Assembly (NCBI GenBank): GCA_023266075.1 | Contig: JAHFRX010000055.1 | Span: 1-9,571, forward strand | DNA: 9,571 nt | Direction: 5' to 3' | Origin: Legionellaceae bacterium | GTDB taxonomy: Bacteria; Pseudomonadota; Gammaproteobacteria; Legionellales; Legionellaceae | Shown here: positions 1-6,509 of the stretch, piece by piece | Numbering within the stretch: the stretch's first letter is position 1 | Layout of the letters: the number at the start of each line of letters is the position of its first letter | The notes under the pieces: model-generated | What the model was told of the DNA's origin: nothing | Database searches by the model: none | The model's input: only the letters and a program-made list of their open reading frames with translations | Translations under genes and position numbers: made by a program

Positions 1-150
1 GCTTGCTCAGGCTCTTTCGAAGATTTAGCAAAACTAGGCATCGAGGCATCGGCGATACCGAACAACGTTTCTGTTACGCAAAGAAGCATTTTCTCTGCGA
101 GGAAAAGCGCTGCTCATGAAGAGATGACGCTTCCCGGCGCTCATTTGTAA
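1..150 (+). CDS. C-terminal fragment of an unrecognised protein
   Basis: Frame 1 is open from the first base to the TAA at 148-150, giving 49 residues. The fragment is soluble-looking, mixed in charge and without a membrane segment. It ends in a stretch with a Glu pair (HEEM) nine residues before the stop, and a terminal Leu. I do not recognise the family. Support for coding is limited to the open frame reaching the window edge and the AT-rich hairpin with a T-run that starts at the stop codon, as expected at the end of a transcript. The stretch looks somewhat richer in G+C than the genes downstream. The other strand and frames give nothing better. It could also be non-coding sequence that happens to be open. 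Confidence 0.4.
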   Translation, partial: ACSGSFEDLAKLGIEASAIPNNVSVTQRSIFSARKSAAHEEMTLPGAHL

Positions 151-165
151 ACAAACGTTGTTTTT
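149..165 (+). terminator. Weak AT-rich hairpin with T-run
   Basis: AAACAA (149-154) and TTGTTT (158-163) form a 6-bp inverted repeat around an ACG loop, and a T5 run occupies 161-165. It starts at the stop codon of the upstream frame, which is where a rho-independent terminator would sit. The stem has only one G-C pair, so it would be a poor terminator. Part of the right arm could equally be read as a -35 element for the next gene. Confidence 0.25.
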
Positions 166-186
166 ATCCAAAAAAAGCATCATGAT
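158..186 (+). promoter_or_regulatory. Possible weak promoter of the small membrane protein gene
   Basis: TTGTTT (158-163) and CATGAT (181-186) are separated by 17 bases and match the sigma-70 consensus at 3/6 and 4/6. The start point would fall near 193, upstream of the ribosome binding site at 205-209. The -10 candidate is embedded in a perfect palindrome, CATCATGATG (177-188 region). The matches are weak enough to be chance in AT-rich DNA. Confidence 0.2.
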
Positions 187-204
187 GAGCAACAACATCA
201 TTTT

Positions 205-209
205 GGGAG
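205..209 (+). promoter_or_regulatory. Ribosome binding site that selects the ATG at 219
   Basis: GGGAG lies nine bases before ATG 219. The in-frame TTG at 213 would have only three bases of spacing, which is too short. This supports the ATG and a 113-residue protein over a longer TTG-started one. Confidence 0.6.
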
Positions 210-218
210 AAATTGAGA

Positions 219-560
219 ATGCACTATCTGGTCATGGGTCTATTTGTTATCGCGGCACTTTTAGGTGTTTTTATGCTCTCATGCATTATTCGTAAGAAAC
301 CTATTTCTAAGTACGTCCCTATCATACATGGTACTGTAGCAGGATGTGGTCTCGTGGCTTTAATTTCTTACACCATCAATCATCCTTCCGTTTTAACAAG
401 CCTCATTCTATTGGGTGGCGCGGCACTGGGTGGTATTTATATGCTCATCACGCATCTTTCAGGAAAAACGCCAGCTAAGATCATTCCTTTCGTTCATGGC
501 AGTATCGGCATCATCGGGCTTATTTTACTGATTTATTATATCGCATCAGCTCTGGTATAA
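219..560 (+). CDS. Small four-helix membrane protein with internal duplication
   Basis: The 113-residue product is almost wholly hydrophobic, with four predicted membrane segments at about residues 3-24, 33-52, 59-79 and 89-110, and it acts in a membrane, most likely the inner one. I do not recognise a named family. The chain consists of two similar halves offset by 56 residues. Each has a glycine/alanine-rich helix ending in ML, a short basic connector with two lysines (K27/K31 and K83/K87), then P-x-x-HG (P34, H37, G38 and P90, H93, G94) opening the second helix. ATG 219 was chosen because of the GGGAG nine bases upstream; a TTG at 213 is in frame but too close to it. argS follows 29 bases later, and its promoter overlaps the end of this gene. 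Function is unknown: a structural, transport-accessory or ligand-binding role cannot be told apart from sequence. Confidence 0.75.
   Translation: MHYLVMGLFVIAALLGVFMLSCIIRKKPISKYVPIIHGTVAGCGLVALISYTINHPSVLTSLILLGGAALGGIYMLITHLSGKTPAKIIPFVHGSIGIIGLILLIYYIASALV
231..539 (+). repeat. Internal two-unit duplication in the membrane protein
   Basis: Residues 5-51 and 61-107 of the product align without gaps at an offset of 56. Identical pairs include A12/A68, A13/A69, L14/L70, G16/G72, M19/M75, L20/L76, K27/K83, K31/K87, P34/P90, H37/H93, G38/G94, G44/G100, L45/L101, L48/L104, I49/I105 and Y51/Y107. The DNA of the two copies has diverged, so the repeat is visible only in the protein and must be old. 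Confidence 0.7.
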
Positions 561-561
561 T
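553..561 (+). promoter_or_regulatory. Extended -10 promoter for argS
   Basis: TGGTATAAT is a perfect TATAAT hexamer (556-561) preceded by the TGN extension. It overlaps the TAA stop (558-560) of the membrane protein gene. No good -35 lies at 16-18 bases upstream (TTTATT or TTATTA only), as is common for extended -10 promoters. Transcription would start near 568, leaving a leader of about 22 bases before ATG 590. Confidence 0.55.
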
Positions 562-589
562 GAGCCATTCATCTGTATAAGTTGCCCGT

Positions 590-2341
590 ATGAAACAAAA
601 AATTGAATCTCATTTACAGCATGCACTTCATGCTTATATCACAGAAATACATGTTACAATACCTCAGCAACCTATTCAGATTGAAAGGCCACGCGGTCTA
701 AATCACGGCGATTTTTCAAGTAATATTGCAATGACGCTTGCTAAATCTTTAAAGCTTTCACCACGCGAATTAGCGACACACATCATTGCTCGTCTGCCTA
801 AAGACGACAATATTGCCGAAATCACCATTGCAGGCCCAGGATTTATCAATTTTACACTGAGTTTACGCGCCTTAACGTCAACACTTCAAGCGATGTGGAT
901 ATCTGATACGTGTGGTATCTCCCCTATCAACCAGCAAAAAACTGTTGTTGTTGATTATTCATCACCAAATTTGGCCAAAGAAATGCATGTTGGACATTTA
1001 CGATCGACAATTATCGGTGATGCACTCGCACGAATTCTAACGCTTAAAGGTTACCATGTTATTCGTCAAAATCATGTTGGAGACTGGGGTACACAATTTG
1101 GAATGCTGATCGCTCATTTAGCCGATGAGGAAGCGATGCATCAAGGTGCGGTCAAACTGAATGATTTAGAAAGTTTTTATAAGGCGGCAAAACTGAGATT
1201 TGATAACGAACCTGAATTTGCCGAAAGAGCAAGACTTGAAGTAGTGCAACTGCAATCTCAAGATCCACATTCCATCAGTCTCTGGAAAAAAATTATTCAA
1301 TTGTCACTCTCACATTGTCAAGAAATTTACGATCGTTTGGGCGTTTCCTTGCAAATGAGCGACGTCAAAGCTGAAAGTGCTTATAACGACAACCTTCCTC
1401 AAGTTCTTGAGTCACTTCGAGCACTCAATCTTTTAGTTGAGCATGATGGTGCACAGTGCGTTTTTCTTCCAGAGTTTAAAGGAAAAACGGATGAAACCCT
1501 TCCTATTATTGTGCAAAAAAAAGATGGTGGATTTTTATATGCAAGCACAGATTTAGCTGCAATTCAGTACCGTCACACCATACTAAACGCTTCTCGCGTA
1601 CTCTATGTTGTCGACGCAAGACAAGCGCTGCATTTTCAACAGATCTTTGCATTAGCCTACCTCGCCGGATTTGCAACACACGATATGCTACTGGAGCATG
1701 TGAGTTTTGGCATGGTTTTAGATAAATCTGGCAAACCTTTCAAAAGTAGAGATGGTGGCGTTACAAAATTAGCCGATTTACTCGATGAAGCAGAAAAACG
1801 TGCTAAAACCCTTATCGAAAGCAAACAAACAGCCGTCTATCCGCCTGAAGAATTAAATAACATGGCTAAAACACTCGCAGTTTCCTCAGTTAAATATGCA
1901 GATTTATCTAAAAATAGAACCAGTGATTATATCTTTGATTGGGACGCGATGCTAAGCTTTGAAGGCAACACCGCCCCCTACTTATTGTATGCTTATACAC
2001 GTATCAACAGTCTATTGAAAAAAGCAAATCATGCAACAGATGCCTTTGAAAAAAATGAGGTCTTGTCTTTAGATCACGATTTAGATAAGCAACTTGCAAA
2101 ACAAATCGCGCTGTTTCCTGAAGTCACTGAGGCCGTCATCCTCAAAGCATCTCCGCATTTATTGTGTACTTATCTTTTTGAGCTATCAGGCTTATTTTCA
2201 ACATTTTATGAAGCTTGCCCTATTTTGAGCCAAGAAAATGATGCACTTAAACAAACGCGTTTAGCACTCCTAAAACTCACAGCACGCATCTTATCCTTAG
2301 GATTGTCTCTTTTGGGTATTCAAACACTACAGCGCATGTAA
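590..2341 (+). CDS. argS: Arginyl-tRNA synthetase
   Basis: ArgRS attaches arginine to tRNA-Arg in the cytoplasm using ATP; it is an essential class I synthetase. The 583-residue product is close to the 577 of E. coli. An N-terminal tRNA-binding (Arg_tRNA_synt_N) domain covers about residues 1-90 and ends in the family-typical AGPGFINF. The Rossmann catalytic core follows: SSPNLAKEMHVGHLRST carries the HIGH signature as HVGH (about 133-136), then NHVGDWGTQFG. The KMSKS region is the degenerate form usual in this enzyme, GKPFKSRDGG near 382-391. The DALR anticodon-binding domain begins near 460 and ends in the typical GIQTLQRM-like tail. The start aligns with the E. coli N-terminus, although no strong Shine-Dalgarno precedes it. 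It is probably transcribed from its own extended -10 promoter, and the gene is convergent with bolA. Nothing is missing or broken. Confidence 0.98.
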   Translation: MKQKIESHLQHALHAYITEIHVTIPQQPIQIERPRGLNHGDFSSNIAMTLAKSLKLSPRELATHIIARLPKDDNIAEITIAGPGFINFTLSLRALTSTLQAMWISDTCGISPINQQKTVVVDYSSPNLAKEMHVGHLRSTIIGDALARILTLKGYHVIRQNHVGDWGTQFGMLIAHLADEEAMHQGAVKLNDLESFYKAAKLRFDNEPEFAERARLEVVQLQSQDPHSISLWKKIIQLSLSHCQEIYDRLGVSLQMSDVKAESAYNDNLPQVLESLRALNLLVEHDGAQCVFLPEFKGKTDETLPIIVQKKDGGFLYASTDLAAIQYRHTILNASRVLYVVDARQALHFQQIFALAYLAGFATHDMLLEHVSFGMVLDKSGKPFKSRDGGVTKLADLLDEAEKRAKTLIESKQTAVYPPEELNNMAKTLAVSSVKYADLSKNRTSDYIFDWDAMLSFEGNTAPYLLYAYTRINSLLKKANHATDAFEKNEVLSLDHDLDKQLAKQIALFPEVTEAVILKASPHLLCTYLFELSGLFSTFYEACPILSQENDALKQTRLALLKLTARILSLGLSLLGIQTLQRM

Positions 2342-2357
2342 CTCACAACACCCACAA

Positions 2358-2374
2358 CAAAGTTGACGACTTTG
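2358..2374. terminator. Short hairpin between convergent argS and bolA
   Basis: CAAAGT (2358-2363) and ACTTTG (2369-2374) form a 6-bp perfect stem around a five-base loop in the 47-base gap between the two converging genes. A bidirectional terminator is expected there. The stem is short and no T-run follows on either strand, so on its own it would be inefficient. Confidence 0.3.
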
Positions 2375-2388
2375 AGGATAGAAAACAT

Positions 2389-2694
2389 TTACTCTCGATG
2401 ATGTTGACACTTCGGTGACTGAGGATTTTTTTCTTTTTTTTGATATTCCTCGGGGGTATATAAATACAAGCTTAAGGCATGTAGGCCTGTTGCAAACTCG
2501 TCGCATAACAATGTATGAACTTGTCTGTGTCGCTCAATACGTGAATAATGGTTGAATTGCTCTGAAACCATCATCACATGAAAATGTGTTTCAACACCTG
2601 GGCGACGATGTGTATGAGACTCATCTTCAATCCGTAATTGTAGCGGTAAAAATGTTTTTGTTAACAACTGTTTAATTCGATCTTTTCGATGCAT
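2389..2694 (-). CDS. bolA: BolA family protein
   Basis: BolA-type proteins pair with monothiol glutaredoxins through a shared Fe-S cluster. In E. coli BolA also acts as a stress-responsive regulator of cell shape and biofilm genes. The 101-residue product covers the whole class II KH-like fold. The motifs DESHTH (24-29), GVETHFHVMMVSEQF (33-47), RIERHRQVHTLL (52-63) and HALSLYLYTPEEY (72-84) follow BolA in order, and H72 is at the conserved cluster-ligand position. The tail SPKC (93-96) matches the SPPC tail of E. coli BolA, which favours true BolA over the shorter IbaG/YrbA type. The ATG at 2694 was chosen because GAGGG sits five bases upstream; an in-frame TTG at 2706 overlaps that site. 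The gene stands alone on the minus strand. The Lys/Glu-rich stretch QKKEKN is encoded by A8-G-A7, a slippage-prone tract. No convincing promoter was found for it. Confidence 0.93.
   Translation of the reverse strand: MHRKDRIKQLLTKTFLPLQLRIEDESHTHRRPGVETHFHVMMVSEQFNHYSRIERHRQVHTLLCDEFATGLHALSLYLYTPEEYQKKEKNPQSPKCQHHRE
2406..2441 (+). terminator. Possible argS terminator inside the 3' end of bolA
   Basis: On the plus strand CAC-TTCG-GTG forms a very stable C(UUCG)G tetraloop with a short stem (GACAC/GTGAC, one A-A mismatch). T7 C T8 follows at 2426-2441. The T-run starts six bases past the stem, further than in a classical intrinsic terminator, and the stem is short. It lies entirely within the antisense of the bolA coding sequence. 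Confidence 0.25.
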
Positions 2695-2699
2695 ATCAA

Positions 2700-2704
2700 C
2701 CCTC
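2700..2704 (-). promoter_or_regulatory. Ribosome binding site of bolA
   Basis: Read on the minus strand, GAGGG lies five bases before ATG 2694. Its position rules out the in-frame TTG at 2706, which overlaps it, and fixes the protein at 101 residues. Confidence 0.65.
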
Positions 2705-2713
2705 AATACTCAC

Positions 2714-2724
2714 TTGTGGCACAA
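2714..2724. promoter_or_regulatory. Palindrome TTGTGGCACAA in the divergent intergenic region
   Basis: TTGTG and CACAA are perfect inverted repeats around a central G. They cover the -35 candidate of the plus-strand gene and sit 20 bases upstream of the bolA start. The position suits an operator that could affect both divergent genes, but the arms are only 5 bp and no regulator is encoded nearby. It may be chance. Confidence 0.2.
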
Positions 2725-2742
2725 CACACTCTTTGTTATGAT
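2714..2742 (+). promoter_or_regulatory. Promoter-like sequence of the nucleotidyltransferase gene
   Basis: TTGTGG (2714-2719) and TATGAT (2737-2742) are 17 bases apart. The -10 is one mismatch from consensus and is preceded by TGT, giving an extended -10. Transcription would start near 2749, so the leader before GTG 2761 would be only about 12 bases, holding AAAGG (2749-2753) as the only ribosome-binding candidate. The -35 matches just 3/6. Confidence 0.4.
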
Positions 2743-2760
2743 TAACGAAAAAGGCCTACT

Positions 2761-3933
2761 GTGACTGTAATAAAATATCCTGAAACCATCTTGTTGTGCA
2801 TGCTTCTCAAAACGCCAGACGTAAAATTCACACCACAAATGCTAACCAATATCAATTGGACTTTTTTTTACAAGCTCATCATCCGTCATCGTTTATGGCA
2901 TCGTTTGTGCAACACATTAGAAACACAACTTAATGCAGACATAACGCCAGACATTCAATTGTTTTTATCATCACTCAAACAATATTGCCGACATGATACG
3001 TTGCGACTCATGGTATTATGCACTGAAAGTTTGCGACTTTCAGCTGCATTTTCAACGCATCATCTACAACACGCCTTTATTAAAGGTATCACACTCAACG
3101 ACTATCTCTATGGAAATTTAAACACGAGACCCTGTAAAGATATTGATCTATTGGTCCATCCAGAATCATATGATGAAGCAGCACAGTTACTCCTTGCTTC
3201 AGGCTACAAACAACAAGAACCATTATACTCGCTAGAAGGGTTAAAGAAAAAATATCATTTCAAACATCGTCATGATGTTGCTTTTTATCATCCTCAAAAA
3301 AAAATTCTAGTCGAGCTACATTTTAAACTTGAGTACCCGGGCATTAACTTTTTTTCTTTTCAAGATATTCCGTTAAAACAATTGCCCATGGGAAATAAGT
3401 CTATCACAACGCTAGACGACGACTATCATCTTTTATTTCTCATGCTCCACGGCGCCATACACGGTTGGAATCGATTAAGATGGTTGGAGGATATCTATCT
3501 TTTTATTCAATTAAAACAGGGAGATTTAGCGCGCCTACGCCAATTAGCGATGCAACTGCAATGTGTACACGTCGTTGAGCAAGCGTTATTACTCGTGACA
3601 ACATTTTTCCAATGCGAATCCTTAAATCTTGAGCGCCACCTCAAAAATACATCAGCCCAAGGAAAATCACTCGCAGCAATCGCTCAAACCTTTATCACAT
3701 CTGATTACGAGCAAATTGATGGGCTAAAAAAACCGAGCCTCTTCTTTCTTTATCGCTATTATCGAATAAAATTAGCACCAAAATATAAAAAATCAACCAT
3801 GCTTTTCGCTGATATATTCAAGATCTACAATCTATTTCCTGATTTTACATTCTCAGATCGATTTTTTTGGCTATATTATCTTGCTTACCCTTGGTGGATC
3901 ATCAAATATATCATCACTGGCTTTCGAAAGTGA
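2761..3933 (+). CDS. NTP_transf_5-type nucleotidyltransferase family protein
   Basis: The 390-residue protein has the hallmarks of the uncharacterised nucleotidyltransferase family (Pfam NTP_transf_5). FIKGITLNDYLYG (106-118) precedes RPCKDIDLLV (123-132), with the metal-binding D127-x-D129 pair. VELHFKL (184-190) supplies a third acidic residue, E185. HGAIHGWNRLRWLEDI (230-245) is the family's conserved C-terminal helix motif. The last 65 residues are rich in aromatic residues, and LYYLAYPWWIIKYI near the end could associate with a membrane. The fold predicts nucleotide transfer, but the substrate is unknown; relatives often sit in polysaccharide clusters, which is not the case here. The start is the GTG at 2761, the first start after an in-frame stop at 2743, with AAAGG seven bases upstream. 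ATG at codon 14 is an alternative. The gene is divergent from bolA and 59 bases before mutS, with which it may be co-transcribed. Confidence 0.8.
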   Translation: MTVIKYPETILLCMLLKTPDVKFTPQMLTNINWTFFYKLIIRHRLWHRLCNTLETQLNADITPDIQLFLSSLKQYCRHDTLRLMVLCTESLRLSAAFSTHHLQHAFIKGITLNDYLYGNLNTRPCKDIDLLVHPESYDEAAQLLLASGYKQQEPLYSLEGLKKKYHFKHRHDVAFYHPQKKILVELHFKLEYPGINFFSFQDIPLKQLPMGNKSITTLDDDYHLLFLMLHGAIHGWNRLRWLEDIYLFIQLKQGDLARLRQLAMQLQCVHVVEQALLLVTTFFQCESLNLERHLKNTSAQGKSLAAIAQTFITSDYEQIDGLKKPSLFFLYRYYRIKLAPKYKKSTMLFADIFKIYNLFPDFTFSDRFFWLYYLAYPWWIIKYIITGFRK

Positions 3934-3959
3934 CTTCACGTAACTCATTTGTTAACATG

Positions 3960-3988
3960 TTGTCATATTTCATTTCAGCCGATATTTA
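3960..3988 (+). promoter_or_regulatory. Weak promoter candidate upstream of mutS
   Basis: TTGTCA (3960-3965, 5/6 to the -35 consensus) is 17 bases before TATTTA (3983-3988, 3/6 to the -10). A start point here would fall at about the mutS ATG, giving an essentially leaderless message. That would fit the absence of a Shine-Dalgarno before 3993, but the -10 is poor. The 59-base gap otherwise holds only small AT-rich palindromes (GTTAAC, AACATGTT). Confidence 0.2.
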
Positions 3989-3992
3989 ACCT

Positions 3993-6509
3993 ATGTCTAC
4001 ACCGCATACCCCTATGATACAACATTATTTAAGTGTAAAAGCTGAGCATCCAGACCGACTTTTATTGTATCGCATGGGTGATTTTTATGAGCTTTTTTTC
4101 GATGATGCAAAACGTGCTGCCACACTGTTGGATTTAACATTAACACATCGCGGACAATCTGGCGGTGCCCCCATTCCTATGGCGGGCGTACCCTATCATG
4201 CGATAGATACTTATATTGCACGTTTACTCAAAAAAAATGAATCGGTTGTTATTTGTGAACAAATTGGGGAGCCCTCTCTTAAAGGTCCCATGGAACGAAA
4301 AGTCACACGTATTTTAACGCCAGGTACGGTGACCGATGACGCTTTGTTAGAAGCCAAGCAAGATAATGTATTAATCGCCATTCATCACACAAAAAATATC
4401 ATCGGCATAGCCGGTGTTGAGCTCAGTACAGGGCGTTTTTTCTTATTAGAGCTGAATTCAGATGCTGAATTAGAAGCAGAACTTCTCCGCCTAAAACCTG
4501 CAGAAATTCTCATTAGACAAGGCATGACACTGAACACATTAGATACTTTTCTCACACATGAAAGGCCTGCGTGGGATTTTGATTTAAACCGTGCAAAAGT
4601 ACGTTTACGGCAACAATTTCAAGTACTCGATTTACATGCTTTTGGTGAAAATCAATATATTGCCGCACTCGCAGCAGCAGGAGCACTACTCGCTTACCTT
4701 GAAATAACTGCACGCACAGCTCTTCCTCATTTGAAAACACTGACATTTGAAAAACAAGAGCATTATCTGCACTTAGATGCTTCAACACAAAAGCACTTAG
4801 AGCTTTTTAATAATCATCGCGGTACTCAGGAATACACGCTTATTGAATTATTAGATAAAACAGCAACAGCAATGGGGAGCCGTCTTTTAAAACGCTGGCT
4901 TGCTAAACCCATTCGACATATTGATGTACTAAACAGTCGTCAAGAAGCCATCGGTGCATTCATCTCTCAAAAAGAGATGTCAATACATTATGATTTACTG
5001 AAACAAACCGGTGATGTTGAACGAATCCTAACACGTATTGCACTCAAATCAGCAAGACCTCGCGATTTGAGTCAACTACGTCAAACGATGAGTCTCATTC
5101 CAGACATTCATTCTTTCTTAACGTCCTATACGTCACCTTTACTTCAAGACATTACAACAGCGCTTGTCCCTCAGCCTGAATTACTGGAGCTGCTCACTAC
5201 CGCAATCGTTGATAATCCACCCGGACTCATTCGCGATGGCGGCGTTATTGCCACCGGCTTTGATGAAGAGCTCGACGCACTACGCGCATTAAGTCAAAAT
5301 GCTATGGGAGAGCTTGAAAAGCTTGAGCAAGCTGAAAAAATGCGTTCTGGTTTATCCAGTCTTAAATTTGGGTTTAATCGCGTGCATGGTTTTTATATTG
5401 AACTCTCAAAAAACCAATCCACTCAGGCAACACTGCCCGAGCATTATCAACGAAAACAAACCTTAAAATCAAGCGAGCGCTACACTACACCCGAGCTCAA
5501 AGCGTTTGAAGAGCGCGTTCTTTCCGCCGAAACTAAAGCACTCTTTCGTGAAAAATGGCTCTATGAGCACTTACTTGAAGCGCTTATCGCGGCTATTCCG
5601 TTACTCACAACACTCGCAAAAGGACTGGCAGATTTTGATGTCTTAAACACATTAGCGGAGCGCGCCGAAACGCTTCATTGGACGCGTCCCACACTGACTC
5701 AGACACCTGGTATTGCCATTCAACAAGGTCGACATCCTATTATTGAAACCCTAAAACCACACTTTATTGCGAACGATCTCTTTTTAAAACCAGAAGAGCA
5801 TACACGTCTTATCACGGGTCCCAATATGGGTGGGAAATCAACCTACATGCGCCAAACAGCACTTCTTGTTCTACTCACCTACGTAGGCAGTTATATTCCC
5901 GCGAAACACGCTGAAATTGGTCCGATTGATCAAATCTTTACTCGAATTGGCGCAAATGATGATTTAGCTTTAAACCGCTCAACCTTTATGGTCGAAATGA
6001 CCGAGATGGCGCATATTTTACGACAAGCAACACAACAAAGCTTGGTTCTGATTGATGAAATCGGACGCGGTACCAGCACCTATGATGGGATGGCCCTCGC
6101 ATATGCCTGTTGTGTGCACTTAGCAACAAATATTGAAGCTTATACCTTATTTTCGACACATTATTTCGAATTAACACACTTACCTGAGCAATACGCTTGT
6201 ATTAAAAACATTCATTTAGAAGCAACAATTCATGAAGGACAGCTCATTTTTCTTTATCATGTCATCGACGGCGCGACAACCAAAAGCTATGGCCTTGAAG
6301 TTGCTACACTTGCCGGGATTCCTGGTCCCGTGATCCTTGCTGCACAACACTATTTGAAAAATGTTTCACACGAGCGACCCACCACACCGACTAAAATATC
6401 TGAAGATACACGTATCAAAGAAGCAATTAAGGCCACACATCCTGATACACTCAGTGCACGTGATGCTCTGGCACATTTATATCAACTCTATGATTTAGCT
6501 ACGCAATGA
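3993..6509 (+). CDS. mutS: DNA mismatch repair protein MutS
   Basis: MutS binds mispaired or looped DNA and, with ATP, recruits MutL. The 838 residues compare with 853 in E. coli. The mismatch-recognition domain opens with HTPMIQHYL and carries the F31-Y32-E33 mismatch-wedge motif in GDFYELF, followed by PMAGVPYHA. Connector, lever and clamp domains follow. The ABC ATPase has Walker A GPNMGGKST (609-617), Walker B LVLIDE (D688, E689), the signature-side GRGTSTYDG, and the STHYFEL switch His (H723). The C-terminal helical tetramerisation segment is recognisable (HPDTLSARDALAHLYQL). The start matches E. coli, but there is no evident Shine-Dalgarno. The linker before the last segment is short and lacks a QMSLL-like beta-clamp motif. 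The stop overlaps the tamA start as ATGA. Confidence 0.98.
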   Translation: MSTPHTPMIQHYLSVKAEHPDRLLLYRMGDFYELFFDDAKRAATLLDLTLTHRGQSGGAPIPMAGVPYHAIDTYIARLLKKNESVVICEQIGEPSLKGPMERKVTRILTPGTVTDDALLEAKQDNVLIAIHHTKNIIGIAGVELSTGRFFLLELNSDAELEAELLRLKPAEILIRQGMTLNTLDTFLTHERPAWDFDLNRAKVRLRQQFQVLDLHAFGENQYIAALAAAGALLAYLEITARTALPHLKTLTFEKQEHYLHLDASTQKHLELFNNHRGTQEYTLIELLDKTATAMGSRLLKRWLAKPIRHIDVLNSRQEAIGAFISQKEMSIHYDLLKQTGDVERILTRIALKSARPRDLSQLRQTMSLIPDIHSFLTSYTSPLLQDITTALVPQPELLELLTTAIVDNPPGLIRDGGVIATGFDEELDALRALSQNAMGELEKLEQAEKMRSGLSSLKFGFNRVHGFYIELSKNQSTQATLPEHYQRKQTLKSSERYTTPELKAFEERVLSAETKALFREKWLYEHLLEALIAAIPLLTTLAKGLADFDVLNTLAERAETLHWTRPTLTQTPGIAIQQGRHPIIETLKPHFIANDLFLKPEEHTRLITGPNMGGKSTYMRQTALLVLLTYVGSYIPAKHAEIGPIDQIFTRIGANDDLALNRSTFMVEMTEMAHILRQATQQSLVLIDEIGRGTSTYDGMALAYACCVHLATNIEAYTLFSTHYFELTHLPEQYACIKNIHLEATIHEGQLIFLYHVIDGATTKSYGLEVATLAGIPGPVILAAQHYLKNVSHERPTTPTKISEDTRIKEAIKATHPDTLSARDALAHLYQLYDLATQ

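Noticed and set aside
177..201. CATCATGATG palindrome and ATGATG/CATCAT inverted pair as an operator
   Set aside because: Simple CAT/ATG triplet repeats generate such symmetry easily in AT-rich DNA, and no regulator or second copy supports a binding site.
213..218. TTG at 213 as the start of the membrane protein (115 residues)
   Set aside because: It is only three bases from the GGGAG site; the ATG at 219 has normal spacing.
1730..1765. Damaged KMSKS motif in ArgRS
   Set aside because: The degenerate form GKPFKSRDGG is usual for this class of ArgRS (E. coli has GKPFKTRAGG), so it is not a defect.
2695..2706. TTG at 2706 as the bolA start (105 residues)
   Set aside because: The TTG overlaps the GAGGG ribosome site, which is correctly spaced for the ATG at 2694.
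4552..4788. 78-residue minus-strand open frame inside mutS
   Set aside because: It lies wholly antisense to the connector/core region of MutS, which is continuous and conserved. It has no ribosome site of note and no recognisable motif.
5986..6177. 63-residue minus-strand open frame inside mutS
   Set aside because: It is antisense to the highly conserved ATPase region (Walker B to the STHYFEL switch). The open frame follows from codon bias on the other strand.
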